DNA from: Acidobacteriota bacterium
Lineage (GTDB): Bacteria > Acidobacteriota > Thermoanaerobaculia > Gp7-AA8
Assembly (NCBI GenBank): GCA_025463165.1
Contig: JAOBAU010000113.1
Location: forward strand, 1 to 52,830
Reading direction: 5' to 3'
DNA: 52,830 bases
Part shown: positions 6,924 through 14,637 of the stretch, piece by piece
How the letters are laid out: every line of letters starts with the position of its first letter
How positions within the stretch are numbered: position 1 is the first letter of the stretch
Notes under the pieces: model-generated
What the model was told of the DNA's origin: nothing
The model's input: the letters and a program-made list of their open reading frames with translations, nothing else
Database searches by the model: none
Program-made: the position numbers and the translations under genes

Positions 6924-8057
6924 TTGAACATCCTCGTCCTCGGCTCCGGCCGCATGGGCCTCGGCGCCGCTTACGATTTCGCACAACAGCCTGACGTCGA
7001 GCGCGTCACCGTCGCCGACATCGAGCTCGCCCGCGCCGAAGCGGTCGCGAAGCGCATCGGCAGCGACAAAGTCGTCCCCGTGCAGATCGACGTCACCGAT
7101 CACAAAGCGGTCGTCGAGCTGATGCGCGGCCATGCATCGACGCTCAGCTGCGTCGTCTACAAACTCAACGTCCAGCTCGCACGCGCCGCCATCGAAGCGG
7201 GCACGAACTTCTGCGACCTCGGCGGCAACAACGACGTCGTCGGCGCCGAGCTCGCACTCGATGCCGAAGCGCGCGACGCCGGCATCACGATCGTTCCCGA
7301 CTGTGGACTCGCACCCGGCATGGTGGCGGTGCTCGTCGCACACGCGGTGGAGCGCTTCACGAACGTCGACGAGATCCACATTCGCGTCGGCGGACTGCCG
7401 CAGGATCCGAAACCGCCGCTCAACTATCAGATGGTCTTCTCGGTCGAGGGACTCATCAACGAATACATCGAACGTGCGCGTGTCATGCGCGACGGAAAGA
7501 TCCTCGAAGTCGAATCGATGACCGAGATCGAAGAGCTGGAGTTCCCGGCGCCGTTCGGAAAGATGGAAGCGTTCCAGACTTCCGGTGGCACGTCGACGCT
7601 TCCCGAAACGTTTCAGGGCCGCGTGAAAGAGCTCGACTACAAGACGATCCGCTACAAGGGTCATGGCGAGAAGATCAAGACGATGATCGACCTCGGACTC
7701 TGCAGCTCGACGCCGATTGAAGTCGACGGTGTGCGCATCGCGCCGCGGCGCCTCCTGTCGGAGCTCATCGTGAAGAACCTGCCGGCCGATGGACCGGACG
7801 TCGTGCTCGTCCGCGTCGAAGTGATCGGCGACGGCAAGCGCCTTCGTTACGACATCATCGATTACCAGGATGAAGCGACCGGACTCTCCGCGATGATGCG
7901 GACGACCGCGTTCCCGGCGGCGATCGTGGCGCTGATGATGGCGCGCGGCGACGTCGCGAAGAAAGGCGCCATGCCGCAGGAGCGCTGCATCCCGACGCAG
8001 AAGTTCATGGACGAGCTGGCGAAGCGGAAGATCGACGTGAAAGAGGAGTGGAGTTAA
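6924..8057 (+). CDS. Saccharopine dehydrogenase / lysine 6-dehydrogenase-like oxidoreductase
   Basis: A 377-residue NAD(P)-dependent enzyme. The N-terminal Rossmann fold begins at once with GSGRMG (residues 7-12, GxGxxG) and an acidic residue after strand 2 (VADIELARA). The central part has the family pattern LGGNNDVVGAELALDAEARDAG and PDCGLAPGM typical of saccharopine-dehydrogenase-like proteins, followed by a long alpha/beta substrate domain. Length and order fit lysine 6-dehydrogenases better than the fused eukaryotic enzymes, but carboxynorspermidine or other imine-reducing members cannot be excluded. The TTG start at 6924 is supported by AGGAG about 10 nt upstream. The following membrane gene starts 3 nt after the stop. 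Confidence 0.85.
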   Translation: MNILVLGSGRMGLGAAYDFAQQPDVERVTVADIELARAEAVAKRIGSDKVVPVQIDVTDHKAVVELMRGHASTLSCVVYKLNVQLARAAIEAGTNFCDLGGNNDVVGAELALDAEARDAGITIVPDCGLAPGMVAVLVAHAVERFTNVDEIHIRVGGLPQDPKPPLNYQMVFSVEGLINEYIERARVMRDGKILEVESMTEIEELEFPAPFGKMEAFQTSGGTSTLPETFQGRVKELDYKTIRYKGHGEKIKTMIDLGLCSSTPIEVDGVRIAPRRLLSELIVKNLPADGPDVVLVRVEVIGDGKRLRYDIIDYQDEATGLSAMMRTTAFPAAIVALMMARGDVAKKGAMPQERCIPTQKFMDELAKRKIDVKEEWS

Positions 8058-8060
8058 GCG

Positions 8061-8408
8061 ATGCAACTCCTGCTGCGATGGCTGCTGAACACGATCGCGC
8101 TGTTCATCGTGGTGACGGTCGTGCCGGGCTTTTCGTATCGGACGATCGTCACGCTGGCCATCGCCGCCGCGGTGCTCGGTCTGCTGAACGCGATCGTCCG
8201 GCCGATCCTTTTTCTGCTCACGCTCCCACTGACGATCGTAACGCTCGGCCTCTTTCTGATCGTGCTGAACGCGATCATGCTCGAGCTGACCGACGTGCTC
8301 GTGCCGGGCTTTGCCATCAGTCATTTCCGATGGGCGATCGTCGGTGCGATCGTTCTCGGGCTCGTGTCGCTGATCACGAATCGGATCGGACGGCGCGAGA
8401 AAAGCTGA
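8061..8408 (+). CDS. Small four-helix membrane protein of the phage holin IV / YvlD family
   Basis: A 115-residue integral membrane protein with four hydrophobic helices (about 5-22, 28-48, 52-75, 86-107) separated by short loops. The motif LNAIVRPILFLLTLPLTIVTLG, repeated hydrophobic turns and VLNAIMLEL are characteristic of the PF04020 family (YvlD, mycobacterial four-TMS holin-like). The function of chromosomal members is unknown, and there is no nearby phage gene to suggest lysis. It follows the dehydrogenase by 3 nt, and a GAGGAG inside that gene's 3' end can serve as its ribosome-binding site, so the two are probably cotranscribed. Confidence 0.8.
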   Translation: MQLLLRWLLNTIALFIVVTVVPGFSYRTIVTLAIAAAVLGLLNAIVRPILFLLTLPLTIVTLGLFLIVLNAIMLELTDVLVPGFAISHFRWAIVGAIVLGLVSLITNRIGRREKS

Positions 8409-8449
8409 GTCTTGTTACACTAGCGCCGACTTTCGAAGGAGATCTGCTT

Positions 8450-8800
8450 TTGAACATCATCAAAAACCGCGTCAGTGACGTCACAGTGCTGGACATCCAG
8501 GGTGTGATCAAGCTCGGAGAGAGCGCCCGCGAGTTCTCGAGCTATCTCGAGAAAGTCCTCAATGACGAGACCGGTCCGGTGATGATCAACTTCGAAGCGA
8601 TCAACTACATGGACTCGACCGGCCTCGGCGAGCTCATCGGTTACCTGCAGAAGTTCGAAGACCGCCAGCGCAAGATGGCGCTAGTGAAACCGTCGCACCG
8701 AATCCTCGCCCACCTTAAGATCACGAAGCTGGATACCGTCTTCAAGATCTTCGATTCGCGCGAGACGGCGATGGCCTATCTGACGGATACGGCGGCTTAA
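8450..8800 (+). CDS. STAS-domain anti-sigma factor antagonist-like protein
   Basis: A 116-residue single STAS domain. The hallmark INYMDSTGLGELIG puts the potentially phosphorylated serine at residue 56. The preceding strand (GPVMINFEAINY) and following helix match SpoIIAA/RsbV-type proteins. Such proteins bind an anti-sigma factor or signalling partner when unphosphorylated. No switch kinase (HATPase) gene lies in the window, so the partner is unknown. The start is TTG at 8450, chosen because AAGGAG lies 8 nt upstream at 8436-8441. A TACACT -10-like element is at about 8415, giving a short leader. A heptad repeat begins 12 nt after the stop codon. Confidence 0.88.
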   Translation: MNIIKNRVSDVTVLDIQGVIKLGESAREFSSYLEKVLNDETGPVMINFEAINYMDSTGLGELIGYLQKFEDRQRKMALVKPSHRILAHLKITKLDTVFKIFDSRETAMAYLTDTAA

Positions 8801-8812
8801 TCAGGCGAACAA

Positions 8813-8901
8813 GGTGCTGAGTGCAAAGTGCTGAGTGCTGAGTCAAAGCACTCGGTTCTTTCGTTCTCCGACTCAGCACTCTGCACTCAGCACTCTGCAC
8901 C
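8813..8901. repeat. Heptad inverted repeat B (GTGCTGA type)
   Basis: Arms 8813-8844 and 8870-8901, each 32 nt of four 7-bp units with a few mismatches (one unit reads GTGCAAA), around a 25-nt unique loop. It starts 12 nt after the STAS gene stop and precedes nuoA in the same direction. Confidence 0.9.
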
Positions 8902-8961
8902 GTTGCGAAGCAACGCGTTTCCCGTTAGCATTCGCGCCCGCAGCGCAGCCACAACCGCGTT

Positions 8962-9333
8962 ATGACACACACCTTCATCCCCGTCTTAATCATGCTGATC
9001 GTCGCTCTCGGCGTCGGCGTGGTCATTCTTTCGCTGAACCGGGTCGTGGGACGGCATCAGCGCAATCCTTCGAAAGCGGCTCCGTACGAGAGCGGCGTGC
9101 CGCTTCTCGATACGAACCGCAAGCGCGTCAACGTCCGCTTCTACCAGATCGCGATGCTGTTCATTCTGTTCGACATCGAAGCCGCCTTTCTCTATCCGTG
9201 GGCGGTGATTTATCGCGACGCCAGCCACGGCAACGCCGGGATGTTCCTCTTCGGCGAAATGCTCGTCTTCATCCTTCTCCTCGGCGTCGGCTACGTCTAC
9301 GTCTGGAAGAAGAAGGCGTTCGACTGGAAGTGA
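8962..9333 (+). CDS. nuoA: NADH-quinone oxidoreductase subunit A
   Basis: A 123-residue membrane subunit of complex I with three transmembrane helices (about 5-25, 62-82, 92-113). The conserved segment between helices 1 and 2, PYESGVPLLDTNRKRVNVRFY, and FDIEAAFLYPWAV in helix 2 are intact. It heads a plus-strand cluster nuoA-nuoE-nuoF. nuoB, nuoC and nuoD, which normally follow nuoA, are absent here, so the complex I genes are split over at least three places. A TAGCAT hexamer near 8926 could be a -10 with a leader of about 25 nt. Confidence 0.96.
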   Translation: MTHTFIPVLIMLIVALGVGVVILSLNRVVGRHQRNPSKAAPYESGVPLLDTNRKRVNVRFYQIAMLFILFDIEAAFLYPWAVIYRDASHGNAGMFLFGEMLVFILLLGVGYVYVWKKKAFDWK

Positions 9334-9342
9334 ATCCAACCA

Positions 9343-9873
9343 ATGGCTGATCTGCATCCCGACAATCCGTACGCAAAAGACCGCTTCCCCGATCGCGCGA
9401 AGCAGGTCGAGTTTCCGCCCGAGCACAAGGCGCGCTTCGAGCATCTGCTGACTCGCTATCCGACCAAAGAGGCATGCCTGCTGCCGACGCTGCATCTCGC
9501 GCAGGAAGTGTGGGGCTGGATCTCGCCGGAGGTCGTGCACTACGTCGGATCGCTGCTCGATCTCTCGCCGGCGCAGGTCTTCGGCGTCGTCTCGTTCTAC
9601 AACATGTACAACCAGAAACCTGTGGGGAAGTATCACCTGCAGGTCTGCACGAATCTCAGCTGCATGGTCTCGAATGCGTACGACATCTACGACCATCTCT
9701 GCGACCGCCTGAAGATCAATCCGGGCGAGACGACGAAGGACGGTCTCTACACCGTCGTCGAAGTCGAATGCCTCGGCTCGTGCGGCACCGCTCCCGTCGT
9801 GCAGATCAACAACGACTATCACGAGAACATGGACGTGGCGAAGATGGACGCGCTGCTGCCGACACTGAAATGA
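9343..9873 (+). CDS. nuoE: NADH-quinone oxidoreductase subunit E
   Basis: The 24-kDa-type subunit of the NADH dehydrogenase module, 176 residues, with a thioredoxin-like [2Fe-2S] domain. Cluster ligands are C102 and C107 (CTNLSC, Cx4C) and C143 and C147 (CLGSC, Cx3C). The N-terminal helical part contains LPTLHLAQEVWGWISPEVV, conserved in NuoE. It is 9 nt after nuoA, and its stop overlaps the nuoF start (ATGA at 9870-9873), consistent with stoichiometric coupled translation. Confidence 0.97.
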   Translation: MADLHPDNPYAKDRFPDRAKQVEFPPEHKARFEHLLTRYPTKEACLLPTLHLAQEVWGWISPEVVHYVGSLLDLSPAQVFGVVSFYNMYNQKPVGKYHLQVCTNLSCMVSNAYDIYDHLCDRLKINPGETTKDGLYTVVEVECLGSCGTAPVVQINNDYHENMDVAKMDALLPTLK

Positions 9874-11174
9874 CCGAGCCGATCAAAGTTCTCACCGCCA
9901 ACATCGACAAGCCGAACTCGGCGTCGATCGAGACATACGGCGACTACGCCGCGGCGCGCAAAGCGCTGGCGATGAAGCCGGAAGACGTCGTCACGCTCGT
10001 GAAAGATTCGGAGCTCCGCGGTCGCGGCGGCGCCGGCTTCCCGACCGGCATGAAGTGGTCGTTCGTGCCGAAGAACGCGCCGAAGCCGACGTATCTCCTC
10101 TGCAATGCGGACGAGTCGGAGCCGGGCACGTTCAAAGATCGCGTCCTCATCGAGCAGGATCCGCATCTGTTGCTCGAAGGGATGCTCATCGCCGCGTACG
10201 CGATCGGCTCCTGCCCGATGGGCTACATCTACATTCGCGGCGAGTTCTATTTTGGCGCCACCGTCCTCGACAAAGCACTCGAAGAAGCGCGCGCCAAAGG
10301 CTTCCTCGGCAAAAACATTTTCGGCACCGGCTTCGACTTCGACATGACCGTGCACCGCGGTGCCGGCGCGTACATCTGCGGTGAAGAAACGGGACTGATC
10401 GAATCGGTCGAAGGTCATCGCGGACAGCCGCGTGTGAAGCCGCCGTTCCCCGCGGTCGTCGGCGTCTTCGGCGGACCGACCGTCGTCAACAATGTTGAGA
10501 CGCTCGCCTGCGTGCCACTAATCGTGAAGAACGGCGCGGAGTGGTTCAAAGGATTCGGCACGCCGAAGAACACCGGGCCGAAGCTCTACTGCGTCTCCGG
10601 CAACGTGAAGAAGCCGGGCGTCTACGAGTTCCCGATGGGCATCAATCTGAAGGAACTGATTTACGACCACTGCGGCGGCATCACCGGCGATCGCAAACTG
10701 AAAGCGGTCATCCCGGGCGGTGCTTCGGCGCCGATGCTGCTCCCTGATGAGATCGATCTGCCGCTCAACTTCGACGCGGTGATGAAAGCCGGCTCGATGC
10801 TCGGCTCTGCCGGAATCATCGTGCTCGACGAATCCGTCTGCATCGTCGACGCCGTGTGGCGTCTCGCGAAGTTTTTCGCGCATGAGTCGTGCGGTCAATG
10901 CACGCCGTGCCGCGAAGGAACGAACTGGCTGGAGTCAATCCTCGATCGTCTCGAGCGGGGAGAAGGACGTCCGCAGGATGCCGATCTGCTGCTCGACATG
11001 TCGGACAACATCGGCGGCAAATCGCTCTGCGCGCTCGGCGATGCGGCCATCGGCCCGGTGATCTCGAGCGTGAGGAAGTTCCGCGACGAATACGTCTATC
11101 ACGTGACGCACAAGTCGTGTCTGCCAGGCACACGCCGCTATCGCAGACTCGACATGCCGGTCGCCGCACACTGA
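9870..11174 (+). CDS. nuoF: NADH-quinone oxidoreductase subunit F (NADH- and FMN-binding)
   Basis: The flavoprotein subunit where NADH is oxidised, 434 residues. The NADH/FMN site motif GRGGAGFPTGMKW and the second glycine-rich motif GAYICGEETGLIESVEG are present. The [4Fe-4S] N3 ligands are in SCGQCTPCREG and the following SLCALGD. The start at 9870 overlaps the nuoE stop; an in-frame upstream extension exists but runs antiphase through nuoE and is rejected. It is the last gene of the A-E-F cluster, and a 20-bp palindrome follows the stop codon. Confidence 0.97.
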   Translation: MTEPIKVLTANIDKPNSASIETYGDYAAARKALAMKPEDVVTLVKDSELRGRGGAGFPTGMKWSFVPKNAPKPTYLLCNADESEPGTFKDRVLIEQDPHLLLEGMLIAAYAIGSCPMGYIYIRGEFYFGATVLDKALEEARAKGFLGKNIFGTGFDFDMTVHRGAGAYICGEETGLIESVEGHRGQPRVKPPFPAVVGVFGGPTVVNNVETLACVPLIVKNGAEWFKGFGTPKNTGPKLYCVSGNVKKPGVYEFPMGINLKELIYDHCGGITGDRKLKAVIPGGASAPMLLPDEIDLPLNFDAVMKAGSMLGSAGIIVLDESVCIVDAVWRLAKFFAHESCGQCTPCREGTNWLESILDRLERGEGRPQDADLLLDMSDNIGGKSLCALGDAAIGPVISSVRKFRDEYVYHVTHKSCLPGTRRYRRLDMPVAAH

Positions 11175-11176
11175 CG

Positions 11177-11196
11177 ACGGCGCGACGTCGCGCCGT
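11177..11196. promoter_or_regulatory. Perfect 20-bp palindrome between nuoF and the beta-helix gene
   Basis: ACGGCGCGAC followed directly by GTCGCGCCGT is a perfect self-complementary 20-mer starting 3 nt after the nuoF stop. The -10-like TATCTT of the next gene is at 11206-11211, so the palindrome covers its -35 region. No U-tract follows, so an operator or weak 3'-end hairpin is more likely than an intrinsic terminator. Confidence 0.5.
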
Positions 11197-11217
11197 TCAC
11201 GTCCGTATCTTCCCCGT

Positions 11218-13407
11218 ATGCCCCGGATCCTCTTCGCTCTCCTCTTCCTCGCCACCGCCGCTTACGCCGATACCGCCGACGTTTCCGTCGCGCTCAACAC
11301 GGTCCCGAGCGTCGTCACCGGCGGGCTCTATCCGGTCACGGTCTCGCTGCACAACGCCGGACCTGACGCCGCGGCCGGCGCACGCGTCCGCATCGAAATG
11401 ACGGATCGACGATTCGTGCCGCTCGACAAATATCCGAGCTGTCTCGTTGATGGCGACGCCATCCTTTGTTACGCATACGACTTCGCGGCAGGAGAGACGC
11501 GCGACTTCGCGCTGACGTTCACCGCGCACGACTCGCCAACGCCGATTTCCATTCGCGCGACGGCGATCACGACGAACGATCCGAATCCGGCGAACGACTC
11601 CGCCGGCGCAACCGTCAACGTCTTCGCCGCCGTCGATCTGCATCTCTCCGTCGACGTCTATCCGAGTCTGCAGCCGCGTCAACAGAGTCAGGTGCGATTC
11701 GACGTCCGCAATTTGTCGTCGACGCCGGCCGGACCGTTCAGCGCTCTCTTCACCTTTCCGGCGACGCTGACGGTGACGAGCTTTCCCGATCACTGCGATC
11801 AACTCGATTCGGCAAACTACCGATGCGATTTCGCCGGTCTGTCGTTCGGCATCGTCGCCGCCGCGTTTCAGGTCGTGCCCGATGACGGCAGTCATTCGGC
11901 GACGGTGAGCGGGTCGGTCGATTTCAACGGCGACGCCAACCCGTCCGACAATCGCGTGACGCTCGACGTGCCGGTGTATGACGTCGCGCAGCTGGTGGCG
12001 TCGATCACCTCGCCCGATCGGCTCGACGAATCGCGCACCGCCGCCATTCGCTATCACATCGAAAACAGGTCCGACGTTGCCGCGACGAACGTCGTCGTCG
12101 AGACGTTCGCCGGCTTCACTTCGACGATCGCCGGTTTCACCGCCGATGGCTGGTCGTGCGTGCCGAAAGGGAGCGAGCCCGGTCTGCGCTGTACCACGCC
12201 GACGCTCGCGCCGCGCGAAGCGCGCGACATCGTAATGAACGTCCTCTTCCCGACGCGCGAGCTGCGCGCGCAACTCTTCGCGAGCGTGACGCAAACGACG
12301 CCGGCCGAGTTTCGCGCTCTGCCGAACTTCACCACGGTGAACGGCGTCTTCTATCGCGTCTTCAACGTCACGAATGCGCTCGACCTCGGCGCCGGCTCGC
12401 TGCGCGCGGCCATCGACGCCGCGAACGCGCAATGCGGCAACGATCAGCTCAACATCCCATGCAAGGTCGCGTTCCAGGGCTCGCTCACGATCGCGCCACG
12501 CTCGCCGCTGCCGATCGTCACCGCTCCCGACTTCGCGATCGATGGCGCAGCGCAAACGTTCATCGACGGCGCGCTCGCCGGCGACACTGACGGGCTGCAC
12601 ATCAACTCGACGATCGCCGACGTACGAGGCCTCGCCATCCGCAATTTCGCACGCAACGGTCTGCTGCTCGAACGCGGAACCGCGCAGGTTCCGACGCCGA
12701 ATCAGGAGCAGCGCATCGTGCAGAATCTCCTCACCGTCAACGGCCTGCGCGGGCTGATGGCGCTCCGCTTCCAGGGCACGATCGCCGCGAACATCATCGG
12801 CAACAACGCGCGCAGCGCGATCTTTCTCTATCCCGCAACGAATACGACGATCCGCGACAACCGCATCGGCGTCGCGGCGGACGACTCGCCGCTGCCGAAC
12901 GGCGCGAGCGGCATCTTCATCGGACCGCAGTCGAACAACATCACGATCGAGAACAACGTCATCGCCAACAACAGCGACTTCGGCATCGCCGTCGCGCGTC
13001 CGGTGACGATCAACATCGCCGCGAATCGCTTCATCAACAGCGGACAGCGCGCCATCGACGTCGGCCTCGATGGTCCATCGCCCTCCGAACAGACCGCGCC
13101 CGCGCCGTCGATCCTTTCCGCTCGGTACGACGCCTCGAGCGGCGACACGATCATCGAAGGCTCCGGCGTCGCGCGCGCCTATCCGCGGCGCGAAACGCTC
13201 TACCTCTACGCGAACGCCGCCGACGTCGCGGAAGGACATCGCTTCCTCGGCACCACGACGGTCGATCGCGACGGCCGCTTCGTCTTCCGCGTACACGACG
13301 ATCTGCGCGGAACGTTCGTCGCTGCCGCCGGCGTGATCCTCACTGACTTCGGCGACATCGCCTGGCGGAACTCGACGGAGCTCAGCGCGCGGCTGCGAGT
13401 GGACTGA
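11218..13407 (+). CDS. Secreted protein with DUF11-like domains and a right-handed beta-helix
   Basis: A 729-residue exported protein. The N-terminus has a clear signal peptide (MPRILFALLFLATAAYAD, cleavage near residue 17). Residues about 20-385 contain three consecutive beta-sandwich segments of the DUF11/CARDB type, each with a phrase like VTVSLHNAGPDAAAGARVRIEM or NPSDNRVTLDVPVYD. Residues about 390-660 contain LGAGSLRAAIDAAN, typical of autotransporter-like and NosD-like parallel beta-helices, then repeated strands (NNITIENNVIANNSDFGIAV). A small C-terminal sandwich follows. It probably acts at the cell surface; binding or polysaccharide lyase activity cannot be told. The gene at 15855 is a shorter paralogue. 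A TATCTT 6 nt before the ATG suggests a leaderless mRNA. Confidence 0.8.
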   Translation: MPRILFALLFLATAAYADTADVSVALNTVPSVVTGGLYPVTVSLHNAGPDAAAGARVRIEMTDRRFVPLDKYPSCLVDGDAILCYAYDFAAGETRDFALTFTAHDSPTPISIRATAITTNDPNPANDSAGATVNVFAAVDLHLSVDVYPSLQPRQQSQVRFDVRNLSSTPAGPFSALFTFPATLTVTSFPDHCDQLDSANYRCDFAGLSFGIVAAAFQVVPDDGSHSATVSGSVDFNGDANPSDNRVTLDVPVYDVAQLVASITSPDRLDESRTAAIRYHIENRSDVAATNVVVETFAGFTSTIAGFTADGWSCVPKGSEPGLRCTTPTLAPREARDIVMNVLFPTRELRAQLFASVTQTTPAEFRALPNFTTVNGVFYRVFNVTNALDLGAGSLRAAIDAANAQCGNDQLNIPCKVAFQGSLTIAPRSPLPIVTAPDFAIDGAAQTFIDGALAGDTDGLHINSTIADVRGLAIRNFARNGLLLERGTAQVPTPNQEQRIVQNLLTVNGLRGLMALRFQGTIAANIIGNNARSAIFLYPATNTTIRDNRIGVAADDSPLPNGASGIFIGPQSNNITIENNVIANNSDFGIAVARPVTINIAANRFINSGQRAIDVGLDGPSPSEQTAPAPSILSARYDASSGDTIIEGSGVARAYPRRETLYLYANAADVAEGHRFLGTTTVDRDGRFVFRVHDDLRGTFVAAAGVILTDFGDIAWRNSTELSARLRVD

Positions 13408-13459
13408 CGCCGGGGGCGTATCATTGAGGCCTTTCCCGCGCTCGTGACGGAGGGTCTGC

Positions 13460-14014
13460 ATGCAGGAAGTGCACGTCAAGGCAGTTCCGGTGAATGGGCT
13501 TTGTCAGTTCGTCGCGCAGGAGCTGACTCCCGAGCAGCTTCGCGCCGCGACCGAGAAGATGGGAGCGGACAGCCGGTGGTTCACCGGACATCTCCTCGCG
13601 CACGAGATGGTTCCGCTGGCGCTCGTGAATCGCTTCACCGCGCTCTGTGCCGCGGAAAAGAAAGAACCGGTGCGGCAGTTCGCGAAACGCGCCGGCCGCT
13701 TCGGCGCGGCGCTCGGCGTGAAGAGCGTCTACAAGTTCATCCTCGCCGTGCTGTCGATCGAGTACGTGTTGAAGAAGGCGCCGTTCATGTGGACGCGCGT
13801 CTACGACGGCGGCACGATGGACGTCGACGCGACGGACAAACACGCGCGCATTCGCATCAGAGATTTTCCCGCGCACGAGGCCGGCTGCGGCCGCATCACC
13901 GGCTGGTTCGAAGTCGTCGGCGAGCGCGCCGGGGCGAAGGACCTTCGCTGTTCTCACACGTCGTGCGCCGCCGAAGGCGCTACCGAATGCGTTTGGGACT
14001 TCGAATGGCGATGA
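13460..14014 (+). CDS. Hypothetical protein with V4R / DUF2378-like C-terminus
   Basis: A 184-residue soluble protein. The C-terminal 80 residues have an HxxC and late cysteine pattern, CSHTSCAAEGATECVWDFEW, preceded by FMWTRVYDGGTMDVD and GRITGWFEVVGER. This resembles small-molecule-binding V4R domains and the myxobacterial TIGR02265/DUF2378 family. C-terminal cysteines in V4R proteins can form a metal or ligand site. I cannot name a ligand. The start ATG at 13460 follows GGAGGG at a suitable distance, and a TATCAT hexamer near 13420 may be its -10. A heptad repeat begins 5 nt after the stop codon. Confidence 0.55.
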   Translation: MQEVHVKAVPVNGLCQFVAQELTPEQLRAATEKMGADSRWFTGHLLAHEMVPLALVNRFTALCAAEKKEPVRQFAKRAGRFGAALGVKSVYKFILAVLSIEYVLKKAPFMWTRVYDGGTMDVDATDKHARIRIRDFPAHEAGCGRITGWFEVVGERAGAKDLRCSHTSCAAEGATECVWDFEWR

Positions 14015-14019
14015 CCCTT

Positions 14020-14101
14020 CGGTGCTGAGTGCTGAGTCCGTCGAAAACTGTCACGCAGTGTTTGCTTCGACGCAGCACTCAGCACTCGGCACTCGGCACC
14101 G
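14020..14101. repeat. Heptad inverted repeat C (asymmetric, GTGCTGA type)
   Basis: The left arm 14020-14038 has just over two units. The right arm 14072-14101 has about four, some reading GTGCCGA. The loop itself contains complementary GTCGAA and TTCGAC segments that extend the stem. It begins 5 nt after the stop of the V4R-like gene and ends just upstream of the cytochrome promoter region (TAGTCT at about 14109). Confidence 0.82.
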
Positions 14102-14135
14102 GTTGCGCTAGTCTTTCCGGCCGGGGGTTTCTCGT

Positions 14136-14591
14136 ATGAAGAAGTACGTGTGGGCGTTGTCGCTCGTCCTTGCAACCGCGTGCGCCGCCATCAATGCGCA
14201 AAAAGCGCAGGCGGTGCGCGCCGATACCGGCGAGTTCCACAATCTCAAAGTCCTGCCGCAGAACATCACACGCGATCAGCTCATCGCCACGATGCGTTCG
14301 TTCACCCGCTCGCTCGGCGTGAAGTGCGATCACTGTCACGTCGCCAATCCGGAAGGGGCGAAGGAACACTTCGATTTTCCGAATGATGCGAAGCCTGAAA
14401 AGAATGTCGCACGCGTGATGCTGCGCATGACGAAGCAGATCAACGCCGACTACATCGACAAGATCAACGAGCAGGGAACGAACGTCACCTGCTATACGTG
14501 CCATCGCGGCCAGGTCACGCCGGAATCATCATTGCCGCCGCTTCCCGCGGGTCAGGGACAGGGCGCACCACCTCCGCAACCTCACGGTTGA
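14136..14591 (+). CDS. Diheme c-type cytochrome of the reaction-centre cytochrome subunit family (CytoC_RC)
   Basis: A 151-residue exported cytochrome. A signal sequence (MKKYVWALSLVLATACAAINAQ) is followed by FHNLKVLPQNITRDQLIATMR, the family's conserved lead-in, then two heme sites, CDHCH and CYTCH. PEKNVARVMLRMTKQIN between them supplies a likely distal methionine. The photosynthetic tetraheme subunit carries four such sites; free-standing two-heme members are common in non-phototrophic acidobacteria. It probably carries electrons in the periplasm. The tail is proline- and glutamine-rich. The ACAA context around residues 14-18 could be a lipobox (TACA), so lipidation at cysteine 16 is possible. 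Confidence 0.83.
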   Translation: MKKYVWALSLVLATACAAINAQKAQAVRADTGEFHNLKVLPQNITRDQLIATMRSFTRSLGVKCDHCHVANPEGAKEHFDFPNDAKPEKNVARVMLRMTKQINADYIDKINEQGTNVTCYTCHRGQVTPESSLPPLPAGQGQGAPPPQPHG

Positions 14592-14613
14592 TCGCTGCAA
14601 ATCGGGCGTAGAA

Positions 14614-14637
14614 TTCGTGCTCCTGATCGAGCACGAA
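14614..14637. promoter_or_regulatory. Inverted repeat overlapping the sigma-factor start codon
   Basis: TTCGTGCTC (14614-14622) and GAGCACGAA (14629-14637) form a perfect 9-bp dyad with a 6-nt spacer. The last A is the first base of the start codon. A TAGAAT hexamer at 14609-14614 touches the left arm and predicts a start near 14621. If that is right, the dyad is a DNA operator over the start site. If transcription begins further upstream, it would instead be an RNA hairpin hiding the ATG. Confidence 0.5.

Noticed and set aside
8061-8408. Holin-like protein as a sign of a prophage
   Set aside because: Chromosomal members of this membrane family are widespread, and no phage structural, lysis or integrase gene is nearby.
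11197-13479. A 760-codon open frame antisense to the beta-helix gene, and similar long antisense frames (for example at 5490-6791, 6921-8324, 18290-19801, 32835-34415)
   Set aside because: These are compositional shadows of high-GC genes. They are arginine-, aspartate- and histidine-rich with no family motifs, while the opposite strand encodes recognisable proteins with signal peptides and catalytic sites.
14136-14591. Evidence for a photosynthetic reaction centre
   Set aside because: Only a two-heme relative of the cytochrome subunit is present, and such proteins are common in non-phototrophs. No pigment or reaction-centre gene is visible.
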